From Epiperipatus broadwayi (taxonomy: Eukaryota > Onychophora > Udeonychophora > Euonychophora > Peripatidae), in NCBI GenBank assembly GCA_028023455.1, contig JAQFVV010006221.1, positions 9,279,011 to 9,343,010 on the forward strand: a stretch of DNA of 64,000 bases. The letters are read 5' to 3'. Of the stretch, positions 33,440 through 43,182 are shown piece by piece. Numbering within the stretch: position 1 is the first letter of the stretch; every line of letters begins with the position of its first letter. Position numbers and translations under genes: made by a program. The notes beneath the pieces were generated by a model. That model saw only the letters and a program-made list of their open reading frames with translations, was not told where the DNA came from and ran no database searches.

Positions 33440-33660
33440 ATGTACAGGCTTAAACCTGCATTTATATATGTAATATATGTGGGATTCGAACTCAGACTTT
33501 CACACGACCCACTACTCTCAGTGCCATCTCATATTGCTGACCCCCCTGATCACACACATGTTGAAAAGATAAATAATCACCAATATAAATATTTCATGCT
33601 AATCCAGCAATCATCAGTTGGTCTAGATTACTATCCTCACACATATATATAATCAGTGCT
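33440..33660 (-). mobile_element. Hammerhead family A element (minus)
   Basis: Minus-strand order: hammerhead at 33568-33635, a 60-bp spacer, then the tRNA-like tail with 'gtgtgaaagtctgagttcga' and B-box-like AGTTCGAATCC (33492-33482). The head upstream of the ribozyme is not clear. Of the family A copies this one has one of the best B boxes. Confidence 0.75.
33568..33635 (-). ncRNA. Type I hammerhead ribozyme, family A
   Basis: Minus strand: inner helix I ACCAA/UUGGU (33622-33618 with 33583-33579); core CUGAUGA (33617-33611); stem II UGCU/AGCA with a U-U closing mismatch; GAAA (33595-33592); cleavage triplet AUA ending at 33584. Outer helix I pairs AAUC with GAUU (33629-33626, 33578-33575) and GAUA with UAUC (33635-33632, 33571-33568). 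Outer pairing is maintained by different bases than in the 8399 copy. Confidence 0.8.
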
Positions 33661-34187
33661 CAGCTTTATATCTAAAGGTTAGTGGCAATAGCAGTTTACT
33701 TCTATCATCTAGATGAATTTTTAAATGTTTTTAGAAAAATTCAAACTTTATACTTTTCAAAATTCATTCAAATCTTAGCATCAATACATAGATTAATATA
33801 AAAGTAGATGTTTTAATTAAAATTATTGTCTTTTCTTTAAGTGATGTTTATCTTATCAGTGACACTTGGCATGGGAAGTGAATTGGTAATCTTTGGATTC
33901 ACAAATATTAAATTTAAGGTGAGTCTTTAATCAAATAGACTCCTCTGTCAAAGCTTCCACTCAGAAAATTTATAATGTATGAAAATATGTTATTTCTTCA
34001 TTTTTTAAAGAGCAAGAATAGAGGGTTTTTTAAAAATTATACAGTATTACATTAGGTTGATTTATGAGTTGATTATCTATTGTCACGTGAACAATTTTTT
34101 TACCATTTCATTCTTTTTATATATAAAAATTTTATTTTAAAAAGTTGTTCATATGATATAAGTAAATATTAGTGTGATGATATATAC

Positions 34188-34320
34188 CAGGGGTCCCCAA
34201 CCTTTTTGCACTTAAGAGCACATTCTATAATACCCGCCAGGTGGCGGGCACCATTTATTTTTTCAACCAGGGGGCGGTCACCATTTATTTTTTCAATGTA
34301 AATTTATAGTTGGATATTGT
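34188..34320 (+). mobile_element. hAT-type terminus (single end)
   Basis: The sequence caggggtccccaaccttttt at 34188-34207 is the conserved terminal repeat of a widespread hAT group. It is followed by a short tandem of 'ggcgggcaccatttatttt' units (34240-34300). I cannot find the opposite end or an 8-bp duplication, so the element is truncated or its other end has decayed. Confidence 0.7.
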
Positions 34321-34554
34321 TAATAATACACATAATGTACAAAAAAAATATTTATTTCAAAAATAAAATGTTAACATATAATTACGCTGTAAAAGTATAG
34401 TATGTCCTACAATTTGATTACAATATAATACAATAATTTATAAGAAATTTTAAAAATTAAATTTATTTGTATCAGATAAATAATTTTTTATTGTGTTCGG
34501 ATAGCAGTGGGCACACGTAAAATGGACACTTAAAGATAAATATGTAAAACTTTT

Positions 34555-34705
34555 ACTGACTGTGACTTTTGACAAAATGACTTGATTGGTTAGAATGTTA
34601 GTTTTATAAAAGTATTAAAAAATCTAAAATCATCGATTCAATTCTCTTGCACGGCTCTATCTAAAAAGGGCTGTAAATATCTAAAAAAGCACCCAATAAT
34701 ACTTC
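34555..34705 (+). mobile_element. tRNA-derived SINE-like repeat (third family)
   Basis: A tRNA-like head is readable: A-box-like 'acttgattggttagaatg' near 34582-34599, an anticodon-loop-like 'ttttataaaa' (TAT), and B-box-like 'atcgattcaattctc' near 34631-34645. This is followed by 'ggctctatctaaaaagggct' and an A-rich end. Similarity is to tRNA genes with TAT-like anticodons, but stems are degraded. Confidence 0.55.
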
Positions 34706-35009
34706 AAATATTATGTTTTATAGTAATATACATGCTATTATTAAAAAGTCAATATATTTAGATAAGTATAAATAAAGTCTGAATTTTTTTTATAAATCTA
34801 TAATCATTCAAAAAGATTGGTGACAATTGTCTATTATATAACTTTATAATATAATATAATGTTTATCAATATAAAAAAATCTAAAATTGATTCTCAAGTT
34901 AATTGTGTTTTTTTAAATTATGAAAATATTTGTGGGCATAAATTTTATCCTCAAAATATCAGTACTGTTTGTAATGAATCGAACAATAGAAAGAGGAAGT
35001 TGAAAGAGG

Positions 35010-35098
35010 CTTGGTTTTTTTTTCCGTATGTCAAATGCGTTGACCAGGAAGAGAACCCAAGCAGCTATGCGAACCACTAGGCCATCAACACTTGGTTT
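35010..35098 (-). mobile_element. Short tRNA-derived SINE with target duplication
   Basis: Minus strand: 'aagtgttgatggcctagtgg' and 'tcgcatagctgc' (tRNA-like head), 'gggttctcttcctgg' (B-box-like), 'gacatacgg' and an A tail. CTTGGTTT is duplicated at 35010-35017 and 35091-35098. Same short class as 19166-19256. Confidence 0.75.
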
Positions 35099-35750
35099 AT
35101 TGCTAAGTCAAATAATGTTATCAATCAGCAAAACACTAATGTTCCATTGAGCAGGCACTGGAAGATTAATCATTCAGTTCCAATATGTCACCACGAGTCT
35201 GGAACATGGTATCAAAAGTGCTTGGCAAAATAATATTAGTGGTTAATATTTTTTGAATTTTTCTGCTCTGGTTATCACATTTTATATGTGTAAAGTAATT
35301 TAGATTACTTGATAGAGTTATTGTGTTATTTATCTATTTTACAACTATAAATAAAATTATGTTAACCAACATTACAAAAAAAGAACATACAATAAGTCAA
35401 AAATAACAAATTGTTAATAATGATAATGACTAAGTATTCATTATCACTATTGGCCATTTTAACTAATAAAGAAAAAAAATAGATATAAAGGCAAAGAACA
35501 AAAAGTTCAAGTAAGTTTGTAAATAATATAGTACATTTTTGATGCATCAATTTTCATGGAATTGTAGAAAAAAAACAATAAGATAATTGTAAAGGCTGAT
35601 TAAAGCAAAGTAAAGAAAATAACAATCTCTTATCTATAAGCAATAACTTTATTCTATATTGAAATTCAGCCTTACATAAAAAAGGTGAAACTAAATCAAC
35701 AAAATATTATATAATGAGCATTAATAGTTCTTAACAGGCTTTTCTGAATA

Positions 35751-35805
35751 TCCCTATTCCCAGACCGGTTTCTAGCTGTTGGCTTTCTTCAGTGTGGCAC
35801 TAGGA
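35751..35805 (-). ncRNA. Type I hammerhead, family D (inner helix I damaged)
   Basis: Minus strand: CUGAAGA (35792-35786), stem II AGC/GCU around a CAACA loop, GAAA (35772-35769), CCGGUC with GUC ending at 35763. Outer helix I UCCUA/UAGGG is kept, but the inner strand CCACA no longer pairs well with UGGGA. Core intact. Confidence 0.65.
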
Positions 35806-36030
35806 CATTCGGACACTAGATCTAAAATTACCAACTTAAGTCCAGCATTTATCTAATAGTTAACTAATAAGTAGAAAATGTGAAATTTTCAGATATTTAT
35901 GACTTCAAATACAGCTATCTAAGTTAAATAGTCATATGGGACTGAAGTAAGTTCAGATACACCATATATTAACAGCTTTAGCAATATAATATTGTCAAAG
36001 CCTCAAGAGCAAAACTATAATGGCAAGGAA

Positions 36031-36169
36031 ATCAAGTCATACATCATGTGACTTAATTTAAAAGCTTGTATTACAAATATCTGTACATTTGGAAAAGCTT
36101 GTTAATGCTTACTATATAACATTTGTAGTACAAGCTTATTAAATTAAGTCACGTGATATATAACTTGAT
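36031..36169. repeat. Palindrome of two family D ends
   Basis: Arms of about 50 bp, atcaagtcatacatcatgtg outward to 'tattacaaat', mirrored at 36119-36169 around a 38-bp loop. Same outer end as 37857 and 45608. Confidence 0.8.
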
Positions 36170-37370
36170 TTTCTGGCAACTAAATCAACAAAGATCCTAA
36201 AAGTTAATAAATTAACATAAATTTATCTCACATTTTAAAGCAAGATTAATGCACTAATCATTTTTAAATTTTGAAAAACTCTTACATGTAACTATAATAA
36301 ATAGAATTTTATGGTTTAAGTTGACCTTTTACTCTACTTATGGTGTTTTATTTAGACTTTATGTTTATGTCATAAGTAGCACTGCTTTAAGTAATTAAAC
36401 ATTTGGAAATTATATTTTATATTTGAATTTTAGCTTGTGATGGTAATTAATTCTATTTAATATATATATATTGTTGAGATTAAAATGTTTCATCACACGT
36501 AACATAGTAATGCGTGTGTGCATATATATATGAAGTTTGAAAGAAAAGTAAAAATGAACACAAACAAAATTTTCTGTAAATATTTATTTAAAATATACAT
36601 AATGGAATAACACATTAATTGTTAAATAATAAATTTTATATTTAAAAGTGTTATAAATTACTTATAATCAAAAATAATAAAAAGTAAGACTATTTAACGT
36701 TTTATTTAATTCTGATTTTGATATTAAAAAATTCTAAAAGTAGCTTGTTTTCATTTTGTAGTTGATATTAATTATAAAATTCTATTATCTATTTTTAATT
36801 GGATTAGGTAAGAATCTTTTTCTTAATTAAGGTTTATTAGTTTTGATAAATATGTAATAATTTTGGAAATAGCTTTTTTTTTAAATGTATCTTGATTATA
36901 ATTAATCCTGAAATTGACATTTTTTCAAGTTAAAGAAATAGGAAATTTTTTAACTAATTGGTTTTAATTTATGTCAACTGTAAATTATTTATCTGTATTA
37001 TTTTATTTTTTATTAATCAACATTTAAAAAAAGAATTATTTATCCTGTTTCAAATTCCATTATACAAGTAGTAGGTTTGAAAAAAAAAGATTATTATTGA
37101 GTTATTTATTAGACTGGCAGAGAATATTGTAATAGTTTGTGGTGAAGATGAGCTCTAAAAGACCATCAACTTTTTCCATGTTGATCGAGTTTGAACTTCC
37201 ATATAAATAGAAACTTCTCTTGAATTCATAGTCAGATATGTGAAAGAGTGATTCCTTGTTTGGCTGCAATCCAGATAGTTATACAAGCTAAACAGAGTTG
37301 AGGGTCACCAATGCTTACCTGATATACATTTATCTTGGACACAACACCAAAATACAATGCTATACATTAT
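36170..37370. other. AT-rich DNA, nothing recognised
   Basis: No coding or repeat signal stands out. Short TATA and TGTG runs occur at 36460-36530. Confidence 0.45.
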
Positions 37371-37374
37371 TACC

Positions 37375-37765
37375 ATCAAAACATCTTGCGATCACCATTT
37401 CATATGCTTACAAAGACTGTTAATAACAATAGTAAACTCTTCATACAGTATTGTCATCAAGTGCGTGCCTTCATAATCAATGGATGCAATGAAGGTTTGT
37501 GCATAAAATTCCTATCTAGTACTATTCATCCAATATCCTCAAACTAGTTTCCTAGCTTTATAGTTAACAGATAGGTAAAAGGTGGTTGCTGGAGGGTTGC
37601 AGTGCTCTCAAATCAAAGCCTCTTCACTGATGAAAGCCACAAGCTAGAAACTAGTCTGGGGATATTGGATGAATAAGCACTAGATAAGGATTTTATGCAT
37701 AAACCTTCTTGCATACCATTGATTATGAAGGCTTGCACTTGATGGCAATACTGTAAGAAGAGTTT
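37375..37765 (+). mobile_element. Family C fold-back with intact hammerhead
   Basis: The left arm (37376-37560) is the family C body in minus orientation; the right arm (37663-37765) is the same body in plus orientation. A plus-strand hammerhead sits between them, preceded by the usual upstream sequence 'ggtggttgctggagggttgc' and 'agtgctctcaaatca'. Arms differ at many sites, so they are not recent copies of each other. Confidence 0.75.
37621..37662 (+). ncRNA. Type I hammerhead ribozyme, family C
   Basis: Inner helix I pairs UCUUCA (37621-37626) with UGGGGA (37657-37662), with two G-U pairs. Core CUGAUGA is at 37627-37633. Stem II AGC/GCU has loop CACAA and an unusual A-A closing opposition. 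GAAA is at 37647-37650. Stem III is ACU/AGU without a real loop. Cleavage triplet GUC ends at 37656. GUC is the most favoured natural triplet. Confidence 0.8.
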
Positions 37766-37854
37766 GCTATTGTTATTATTACTATACATTATTTATATGC
37801 TACTTTCTCATGTATATATTGTGAAATATAATTCTAAGAGAATTACAAAAAAAA

Positions 37855-38183
37855 ATCAAGTCAGATGTCACATGACCTAATTTAATAAGCTAGTATTTAC
37901 AAATGTTATATATAGAGCTTGCAAAATAACTCTTAACAAGCTTTGCAGAATATCCCCAACCCCAGACTGGTTTCTGCTACTGGCATCCTCAGTGAGGTAC
38001 TAGGATATTCAAACATTAGATTAAAAATACCAGGACAAGCCCAGCACTTTATCTAATATATAACTATTAAGTAGAAAATCTGAAATTTTTAGACATCCAT
38101 ATGTCTTCCAATTTAGAAATCTAACTTAAATAGCCATATAGGACTGAACAAAGTTCAGATGACCATATATTAATAGCTTTAGC
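37855..38183 (-). mobile_element. Hammerhead family D element
   Basis: Minus-strand order: body (38183 to 38008), ribozyme (38007-37951), downstream part to the family end near 37857 (plus-strand 'atcaagtcagatgtcacatg'). About 330 bp, no frame. At 38184 it joins a family C body ('atccattgattactctggc') without a visible duplication, so one inserted next to or into the other, or they recombined. Confidence 0.75.
37951..38007 (-). ncRNA. Type I hammerhead ribozyme, family D (best paired)
   Basis: Minus strand, all parts intact. Outer helix I: UAUCC (38007-38003)/GGAUA (37955-37951). Internal loop: UAGU on one side, UGG on the other. Inner helix I: ACCUCA/UGGGGU, six pairs with one G-U. Core CUGAGGA (37992-37986). 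Stem II: UGC/GCA with CAGUA loop. GAAA (37974-37971). Stem III: AC/GU. Cleavage triplet GUC ends at 37965. Together with 8399-8466, the strongest candidate for activity. Confidence 0.85.
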
Positions 38184-38519
38184 ATCCATTGATTACTCTG
38201 GCTTGCATTGAGTGGCAATACATATAGATAGTTTGGGCTGTTTTAATAACAGTTATAAGCAAGCATAAGACATGGTGATTGTGTGATGTTTATTGGTGTA
38301 AAACCAATCCTGCCTAATAGGATAGTGGTAGCTATGGTTATTAAAAAACCAAAGACACCAAAATGTGTAAGTACTGAATTGAGTTCAGACCTATACGGCT
38401 ATATTGGATTGAAAATATTGTGTTTTCAATTTAACTACAGTTTTGTAGTTAAGTAGAGATAAAAGGTGGATGCTGGAGGGTTGCATTACATCCTAAGATC
38501 TAGTTACAGTGCTCTCAGA

Positions 38520-38576
38520 TCCAAGGCTCCTCACTGACGAAAGCCACAAGCCAGAAACTAGTCTGGGGATATTGGA
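38520..38576 (+). ncRNA. Type I hammerhead ribozyme, family C
   Basis: Outer helix I UCCAA (38520-38524)/UUGGA (38572-38576), inner helix I UCCUCA (38528-38533)/UGGGGA (38564-38569). Core CUGACGA (38534-38540), GAAA (38554-38557), stem III ACU/AGU, GUC ending at 38563. Stem II is weakened to two G-C pairs by GCU to GCC. The long helix I compensates in part. Confidence 0.8.
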
Positions 38577-38633
38577 TGAGTAGGCACTAGATGGGGATTT
38601 TATGCACAAGCCTTCTGGCATCCATTGATTACT

Positions 38634-38793
38634 CTGGTTGGCATTGAGTGGCACTACTGTATGGAGAGTTTTGCCTGTTTTAACAATCATTTTTATCAAT
38701 ATTTTCTTCAGGCCTGGTTGGCATTGAGTGGCACTACTGTATGGAGAGTTTTGCCTGTTTTAACAATCATTTTTATTAATATTTTCTTCATGC
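38634..38793 (+). repeat. 80-bp tandem duplication, nearly identical
   Basis: Two units start 'ctggttggcattgagtggca' at 38634 and 38714. They differ at about one or two positions ('tatcaat' against 'tattaat'). A very recent event, or a local assembly duplication. Confidence 0.9.
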
Positions 38794-39291
38794 TATGTTG
38801 AAAGAACATACATTTTAGTATTCCTTTATTATCCTTTCCAAATTTGAAATACAGTATTTTGTATAATAAAATATTTTCTAAGTATAATGCTAAAAGTTTT
38901 ATAAAATTTTAGAGCATACTAAAAGTTGATACTGACTTAAATATATTGAAAAAATATTTTTAATTTTTTGAAAACAAGGGCATTATTACATTTTTATAAG
39001 AGAAAAAAGTTATTGAAAAAAAAAAGAATATCCAGAGTATATTTAATGGCTACCAAAGTCAGAAATTTCACTATTTACTTTATTGAAAAAATAAAAATAC
39101 ATTACATTTAAATTTTTTTAAATGCTTTTTATAAGTTCAATGAATGCATGAGTATTGATCATACACTTAGTAATATATATATATGTGTGTCCTCTCTATT
39201 TTTAATAATTAAAATACTTCAAAATTTTCTTTATGCTATAATTTTAATTTATATGCATACTATACATATAAAAAGCATCTGTTATATATAT

Positions 39292-39567
39292 GTAAATTAT
39301 TTAATATATAGGAACTCCATTATATAAATGAAGTTAAATCCACAGCCACTGTGTATTGAAATGCAGCAACCAATCAGATCAGTTCTTCTGGATGAAAGAA
39401 AATAATAGCAAATTTGTCCAACCTACTTACCACTGATCAAAAGGTATCATTTGGACAGGTTTGCTATTATTTTCTTTCAGCCAGCAGAAGTGTCTGATTG
39501 GATGCTGCACTTCAATATGATTTAACTTCATTTACAAAATGGAGTTGCCATATATTAAATAATTTAC
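39292..39567. repeat. Fold-back element, ~110-bp arms
   Basis: Outer ends gtaaattatttaatatatag and complement, with inner blocks 'aggaactcca', 'aagttaaatc', 'gatgaaagaaaataatagca' mirrored on the right. The loop is about 30 bp. Arms contain several substitutions. No coding frame and no hammerhead core. Confidence 0.8.
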
Positions 39568-39611
39568 TTTTATATTAACATTAAAAATATTACATTTGTG
39601 AGTGTATAAAC

Positions 39612-39734
39612 CAGTCAACACTTAGACAATCCTAATATCAATAACAATCAACAATTTCTTAAAAGGAGGTTGCCTTGACAACAGTTTGAAATTGTTGATT
39701 GTTATTGATATTGGGATTGTCTAAGTGTTGACTG
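39612..39734. repeat. Fold-back element, 46-bp arms
   Basis: Arms cagtcaacacttagacaatc and complement, continuing to 'caacaatttc', with one or two mismatches around a 30-bp loop. It lies 45 bp from the previous fold-back but shares no sequence with it. Confidence 0.85.
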
Positions 39735-40915
39735 ACTTTTAATGATATATATATGCATGTTGTAAAATACCGTATACTTGCAATTCCATAAATAATACAT
39801 ATTCTATTTTAATCAAAATTTATCAATAAAATATAAGCTATTATATGCTGTATATACATTTGTACACAAAGGGGAAGGGGTTTGGAAAAAATATAGCATA
39901 GTTTGCAGTTCAACTGTAGTTATAAAATCATTAATTTTAGTTATCCATTATTTTAAATATTATTAGAAATATAATCTTTTCAACAATATATGTTCTATAA
40001 AAACATTTCACAGTTACGAAAAATTTACAATTGTCAATTTATGTAAAATCTGAACTATACATAAAGTTGTGAATCAGACAGACTGTTTACATAACCAATA
40101 AACCGACTATTTTGAAAATTAGTATAATATTAAATTTTTAATAAAATAGCATAATATTACTTTATATATGAAAAAAGTTGCAGTATTATTATAAATAAAT
40201 AAAATAATGCAATGAACACCCCCACCCCCCAGTTTGTATTACTGGACTGAAATAAGACATCATATGCTTTTAGGGCACGAAAAAAATCACCTTTGGATAG
40301 AGTACTCATACAATTAGTATACTGTATTTCAGAACTATCCATTTATTACAAGTATGTATTCAATCCCACATTTTATAAATTAATTTTACTTCTTAACTAA
40401 AACTAAATAAAATTACAAAATGTCCATAGCTCTCGCAGTTTGTTGACCTTTGACAAAGTAGCGTAAATAAAGTAAAAATAATAATTTAAGTACTATTAAG
40501 CTTGTAATTTAAAAACAACTTTTAAATCTGGAAATACTTACTGACAATAATATTAAAAACTTAAATTTATAACTTTTTAAAATTGTTGTAAATATCAGGA
40601 GAATCCACATTTCCTTGGGCTAGAAATTTTAAAAGTGAAATCACAATGTGTGTAAGCATTCCTTTTTCTTGTTTAACTTCAAGGCCACTTTTTTTTTTTC
40701 ACATACACTAAATTAAGAAAAAAACTCTTCCAGCTATAATAAATTATGCAAAATAAAATAAATTTATTTCAAGATTTAATATTAAGTGGTAAATAATTTA
40801 CACATTAAAAAAAATCTGTTATTATTTGACATTTCTTTTACTGACCTAAAGAAAGTGTAATCACATTTTAAAACAGGTTTTTCTTTCTTCTTTTTTTTTT
40901 TTTAAAAAAAGAGCT
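39735..40915. other. AT-rich DNA, nothing recognised
   Basis: A C-run (caccccccacc-like) lies near 40217-40231. Otherwise no frame or repeat of note. Confidence 0.45.
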
Positions 40916-40921
40916 CTTCAT

Positions 40922-41038
40922 CTAAGTGTTAACCGAGAGGTCAGCGCAGTCCCCTTGCAAGCAAGCTGTTGGTTGCAGACGGTTGTTGCGGGTTCGCCTC
41001 GCGGCCGATGCTATGACATATTGAAAGAAAGTTCAAAC
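40922..41038 (+). mobile_element. tRNA-derived SINE
   Basis: A-box-like TAACCGAGAGG (40930-40940), TGC-type anticodon loop 'ccttgcaagc', B-box-like GGTTCGCCTCG (40991-41001), then 'gatgctatgacatattgaaa'. Same long class as 22651 and 52426. Target duplication not obvious. Confidence 0.75.
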
Positions 41039-41441
41039 TAGTTTGTTAACATAATATATTTAGAACTACTGAAATTTTTTTAGACATTCAATTTATTTCA
41101 TTAGAATAGAATTGCTTTTGGCGTTTCTATTATGAATTGATTGGTTTTTATTGGAAAAAACAAGCTTTTTAAATTTAGTATTCAATTGTTTAGCATTATG
41201 AGATAATTATTTGTTAAAACCTTAATGTTTTTGAATTCTCTACCTTTGGATTGTTTAGCAAAGGCATTAAGTTCTGATCAGGATAATTACGAATTATATT
41301 GATCTTTGAAACAGATATCGTTTTTTAAGTCAAGCATATTAATTTCTAGCTTTATTTAACTAAATGTTTAGGTATCCCATGCTTAAGTCTTGACAGATAA
41401 ATAATTATATTTTTACTTATTCATTTATTTCATTTATGCTA

Positions 41442-41496
41442 AATCTAGACCAACTGATGAATGCTGGTTTAGCATGAAATATGCGTATTGGTGATT
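41442..41496 (+). ncRNA. Type I hammerhead ribozyme, family A
   Basis: Outer helix I AAUC (41442-41445)/GAUU (41493-41496), inner helix I ACCAA (41449-41453)/UUGGU (41488-41492). Core CUGAUGA (41454-41460). Stem II AUGCUG/UAGCAU is closed by A-U where other copies have G-U, a compensatory difference. GAAA (41476-41479), weak stem III (AU/GU), triplet GUA ending at 41487. Confidence 0.75.
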
Positions 41497-41580
41497 ATTT
41501 ATGGTCATGTGTATCAGTGGTATGAGATAGTGTGGATAGTTGACAGGTACTTGAAAGTCTGAGTTCAAATGCCCTATATT
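41442..41580 (+). mobile_element. Hammerhead family A element (5' part missing)
   Basis: Begins close to the ribozyme and continues to the tRNA-like tail 'ggtacttgaaagtctgagtt' with B-box-like AGTTCAAATGCC (41562-41573). No head sequence precedes the ribozyme. 5' truncation at or near helix I fits priming from a self-cleaved or folded RNA. Confidence 0.7.
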
Positions 41581-42470
41581 TATGCTAAATTATTAAATAT
41601 TTATTTTTTAAAAAATTTGAAATGGGAGAAGTATCTGCAACTCCAATGAGCTAAGTATAAACTAATTACTATACATCAATAAATTATGAAAAGAATAGAA
41701 AGATACCAATCTACTCCTTTATCTTTGTTGGTATTTAAGCTTAGTTTATTGACCTTCTGAATCAAATAGCAATATCTCTATTATTTTGCTTTATATACAG
41801 CATAAATCAATGATCTGCAACCACTGTTTGATTAATCAGTGGATCAAGGCAGTGCTTTGATTTTAACAATTTGCAAACACTAAATGAAACAGTTCCAGCA
41901 TAAAGATACGAAAGCTTCACTATTTTATGACGTAGCACCAAATTTGAGCTGTTTGTATAAATTAATGCCAGGAAAGTGGCAAACAGCAGCAAACTATCTC
42001 ATTAACAACAGGTTCCAGTCAAGGCTGGTGTTGTGTTATTTAGTATTCGTCTGTAAAATGGTGGTAAGAATCCTATTACAAAAAAAATCATATAAGTTAA
42101 ATAAATATGAAATTTTATTTGAAGCAAGTTATTCACAAAATTTTATTTTTCTTGATTTCATTTCTGCAAAATTAGAAATAATTTTATTTTTATCTAATCT
42201 AACACATCATTTTCAATTTATTTGCTTATTAATGTAAGATTTACAAACTTCTGACATAAAATATTCATCTATAAATTTATCTTGCATTATTGAATAAGTA
42301 TGAATTCATTCACAGATACTTCTAATTGTATTTAAATTCATTATAGTGCATTGTGTAATTACTATTAGTCTTAGTCTGCAATACAAAGCTTGTCTTAATA
42401 CTCTGTTGCCTAGTTACTCAGCCTTCAAAACAGAGAATTTAACATATATATATAAGATATATTTTGTGGG
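41581..42470. other. AT-rich DNA, nothing recognised
   Basis: A 117-codon frame at 41884-42237 has no recognisable domain and its sequence looks like chance translation of AT-rich DNA. I leave it unassigned. Confidence 0.45.
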
Positions 42471-42565
42471 TTCATCCGTGTTAAAAAAATTTAAATATTG
42501 ATATACCAACGTTTCTACTTGGTCACACAAATCATCCACTGGGTGATAAAAGGTAGAAAGACAGT
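42457..42565 (-). ncRNA. Hammerhead-like relic at 3' side of PLE remnant
   Basis: On the minus strand GUGGAUGA, a UUUG/CAAG stem, GAAACGUUGG and a flanking CCA/UGG pairing follow the order of a PLE hammerhead, but the first core box lacks the canonical CUGANGA. Position relative to the GIY-YIG remnant (downstream) matches that at 31089-31145. Confidence 0.35.
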
Positions 42566-42694
42566 TGTAGAGGCACTACAGTCACTGATTTGAAAAAAAA
42601 ACCGTTAAAGTTCCACCAATAGCAAAAATGTTAAATTTAAGAATGTTTTTTTAAAAAAATCTTTCCAAATAGGAGGAAGTTTGCATGCATTATC

Positions 42695-43080
42695 TCATTT
42701 ATTGATACAATCTGGCCTTTTAAGTATCTCAATGACTTCTCTAATTTTACACTGATAGAGATTATCACATCTGGATATGATCCTGGTACTAGAAAAGTCA
42801 ATTTTATGACCTGAATCTATAATATGGAGGGATAGTGCTGATGATGATGAGTGTTGTTTAACAGCATTAGCATGCTCATCTCTCCTAACACTGATGCGAC
42901 GATTACTCATACCTATGTAAGAAGCTTTACAATTTTCACATGAGATTTGATAAACACCATTTTTACAAGCTAATAGAAAAGATAAATTACAAAGCAACTT
43001 ACATTTCTTAATCCACATTCTTTCAAATACTCGAAGCTGTTTAAAAAATTCCTACCTGTAGAGGTTAATAATGTTGATAC
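42695..43080 (-). pseudogene. PLE GIY-YIG endonuclease remnant
   Basis: The minus-strand frame 43018-42695 carries NGVYQISCENCKASYIGMSN (GIY and YIG blocks), then RRISVRRDEHANAVKQ, SSSALSLHIIDSGHKIDF and a C-terminal IREVIEILK, the standard order of the PLE nuclease. No reverse transcriptase precedes it, so it is 5' truncated. This frame is free of stops across the nuclease domain. A 'ttaacctctacaggt' segment upstream (43040-43070) may be the linker. Confidence 0.82.
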
Positions 43081-43182
43081 AAAGATTTTCATGGGTTGCA
43101 TATATGAAAGACATATTTTGTGGGTTCATCTGCAAAATATGTCTTTTATTTATGCAACCCGTGAAAATCTTCATATCAACAT
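43071..43182. repeat. Palindrome adjoining PLE remnant
   Basis: 50-bp arms: 'gggttgcatatatgaaagac' and 'acatattttg' mirrored at 43132-43182 around a 12-bp loop 'tgggttcatctg'. The stretch 'atattttgtgggttcatc' also occurs at 42467-42485, at the other side of the PLE remnant, so both are probably parts of its terminal repeat. Confidence 0.75.

Larger units (their letters stand above)
35690..36169 (-). mobile_element. Hammerhead family D element with terminal fold-back
   Basis: The minus-strand ribozyme at 35751-35805 is preceded by a body (35806-36010) that matches 38010-38183. Further right, 36031-36169 is a palindrome built from two inverted copies of the family D end ('atcaagt..catgtgact'). 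Family D shares distant sequence with family C ('ctgaa.t.agttcag', 'tatacggcta'), so the two descend from one ancestor. Confidence 0.65.
38184..38793 (+). mobile_element. Family C element with hammerhead and 80-bp duplication
   Basis: A partial body (38184-38300) leads into the upstream part ('tgaattgagttcagacctat', 'ggtggatgctggagggttgc'), the hammerhead at 38520-38576 and then the body again to 38700. So family C sequence occurs on both sides of the ribozyme in direct orientation, as in a tandem array. Positions 38634-38793 contain an additional 80-bp duplication of the body end. Confidence 0.75.

Noticed and set aside
41884-42237. 117-codon plus-strand frame
   Set aside because: Long for the window but without a motif; composition equals background.
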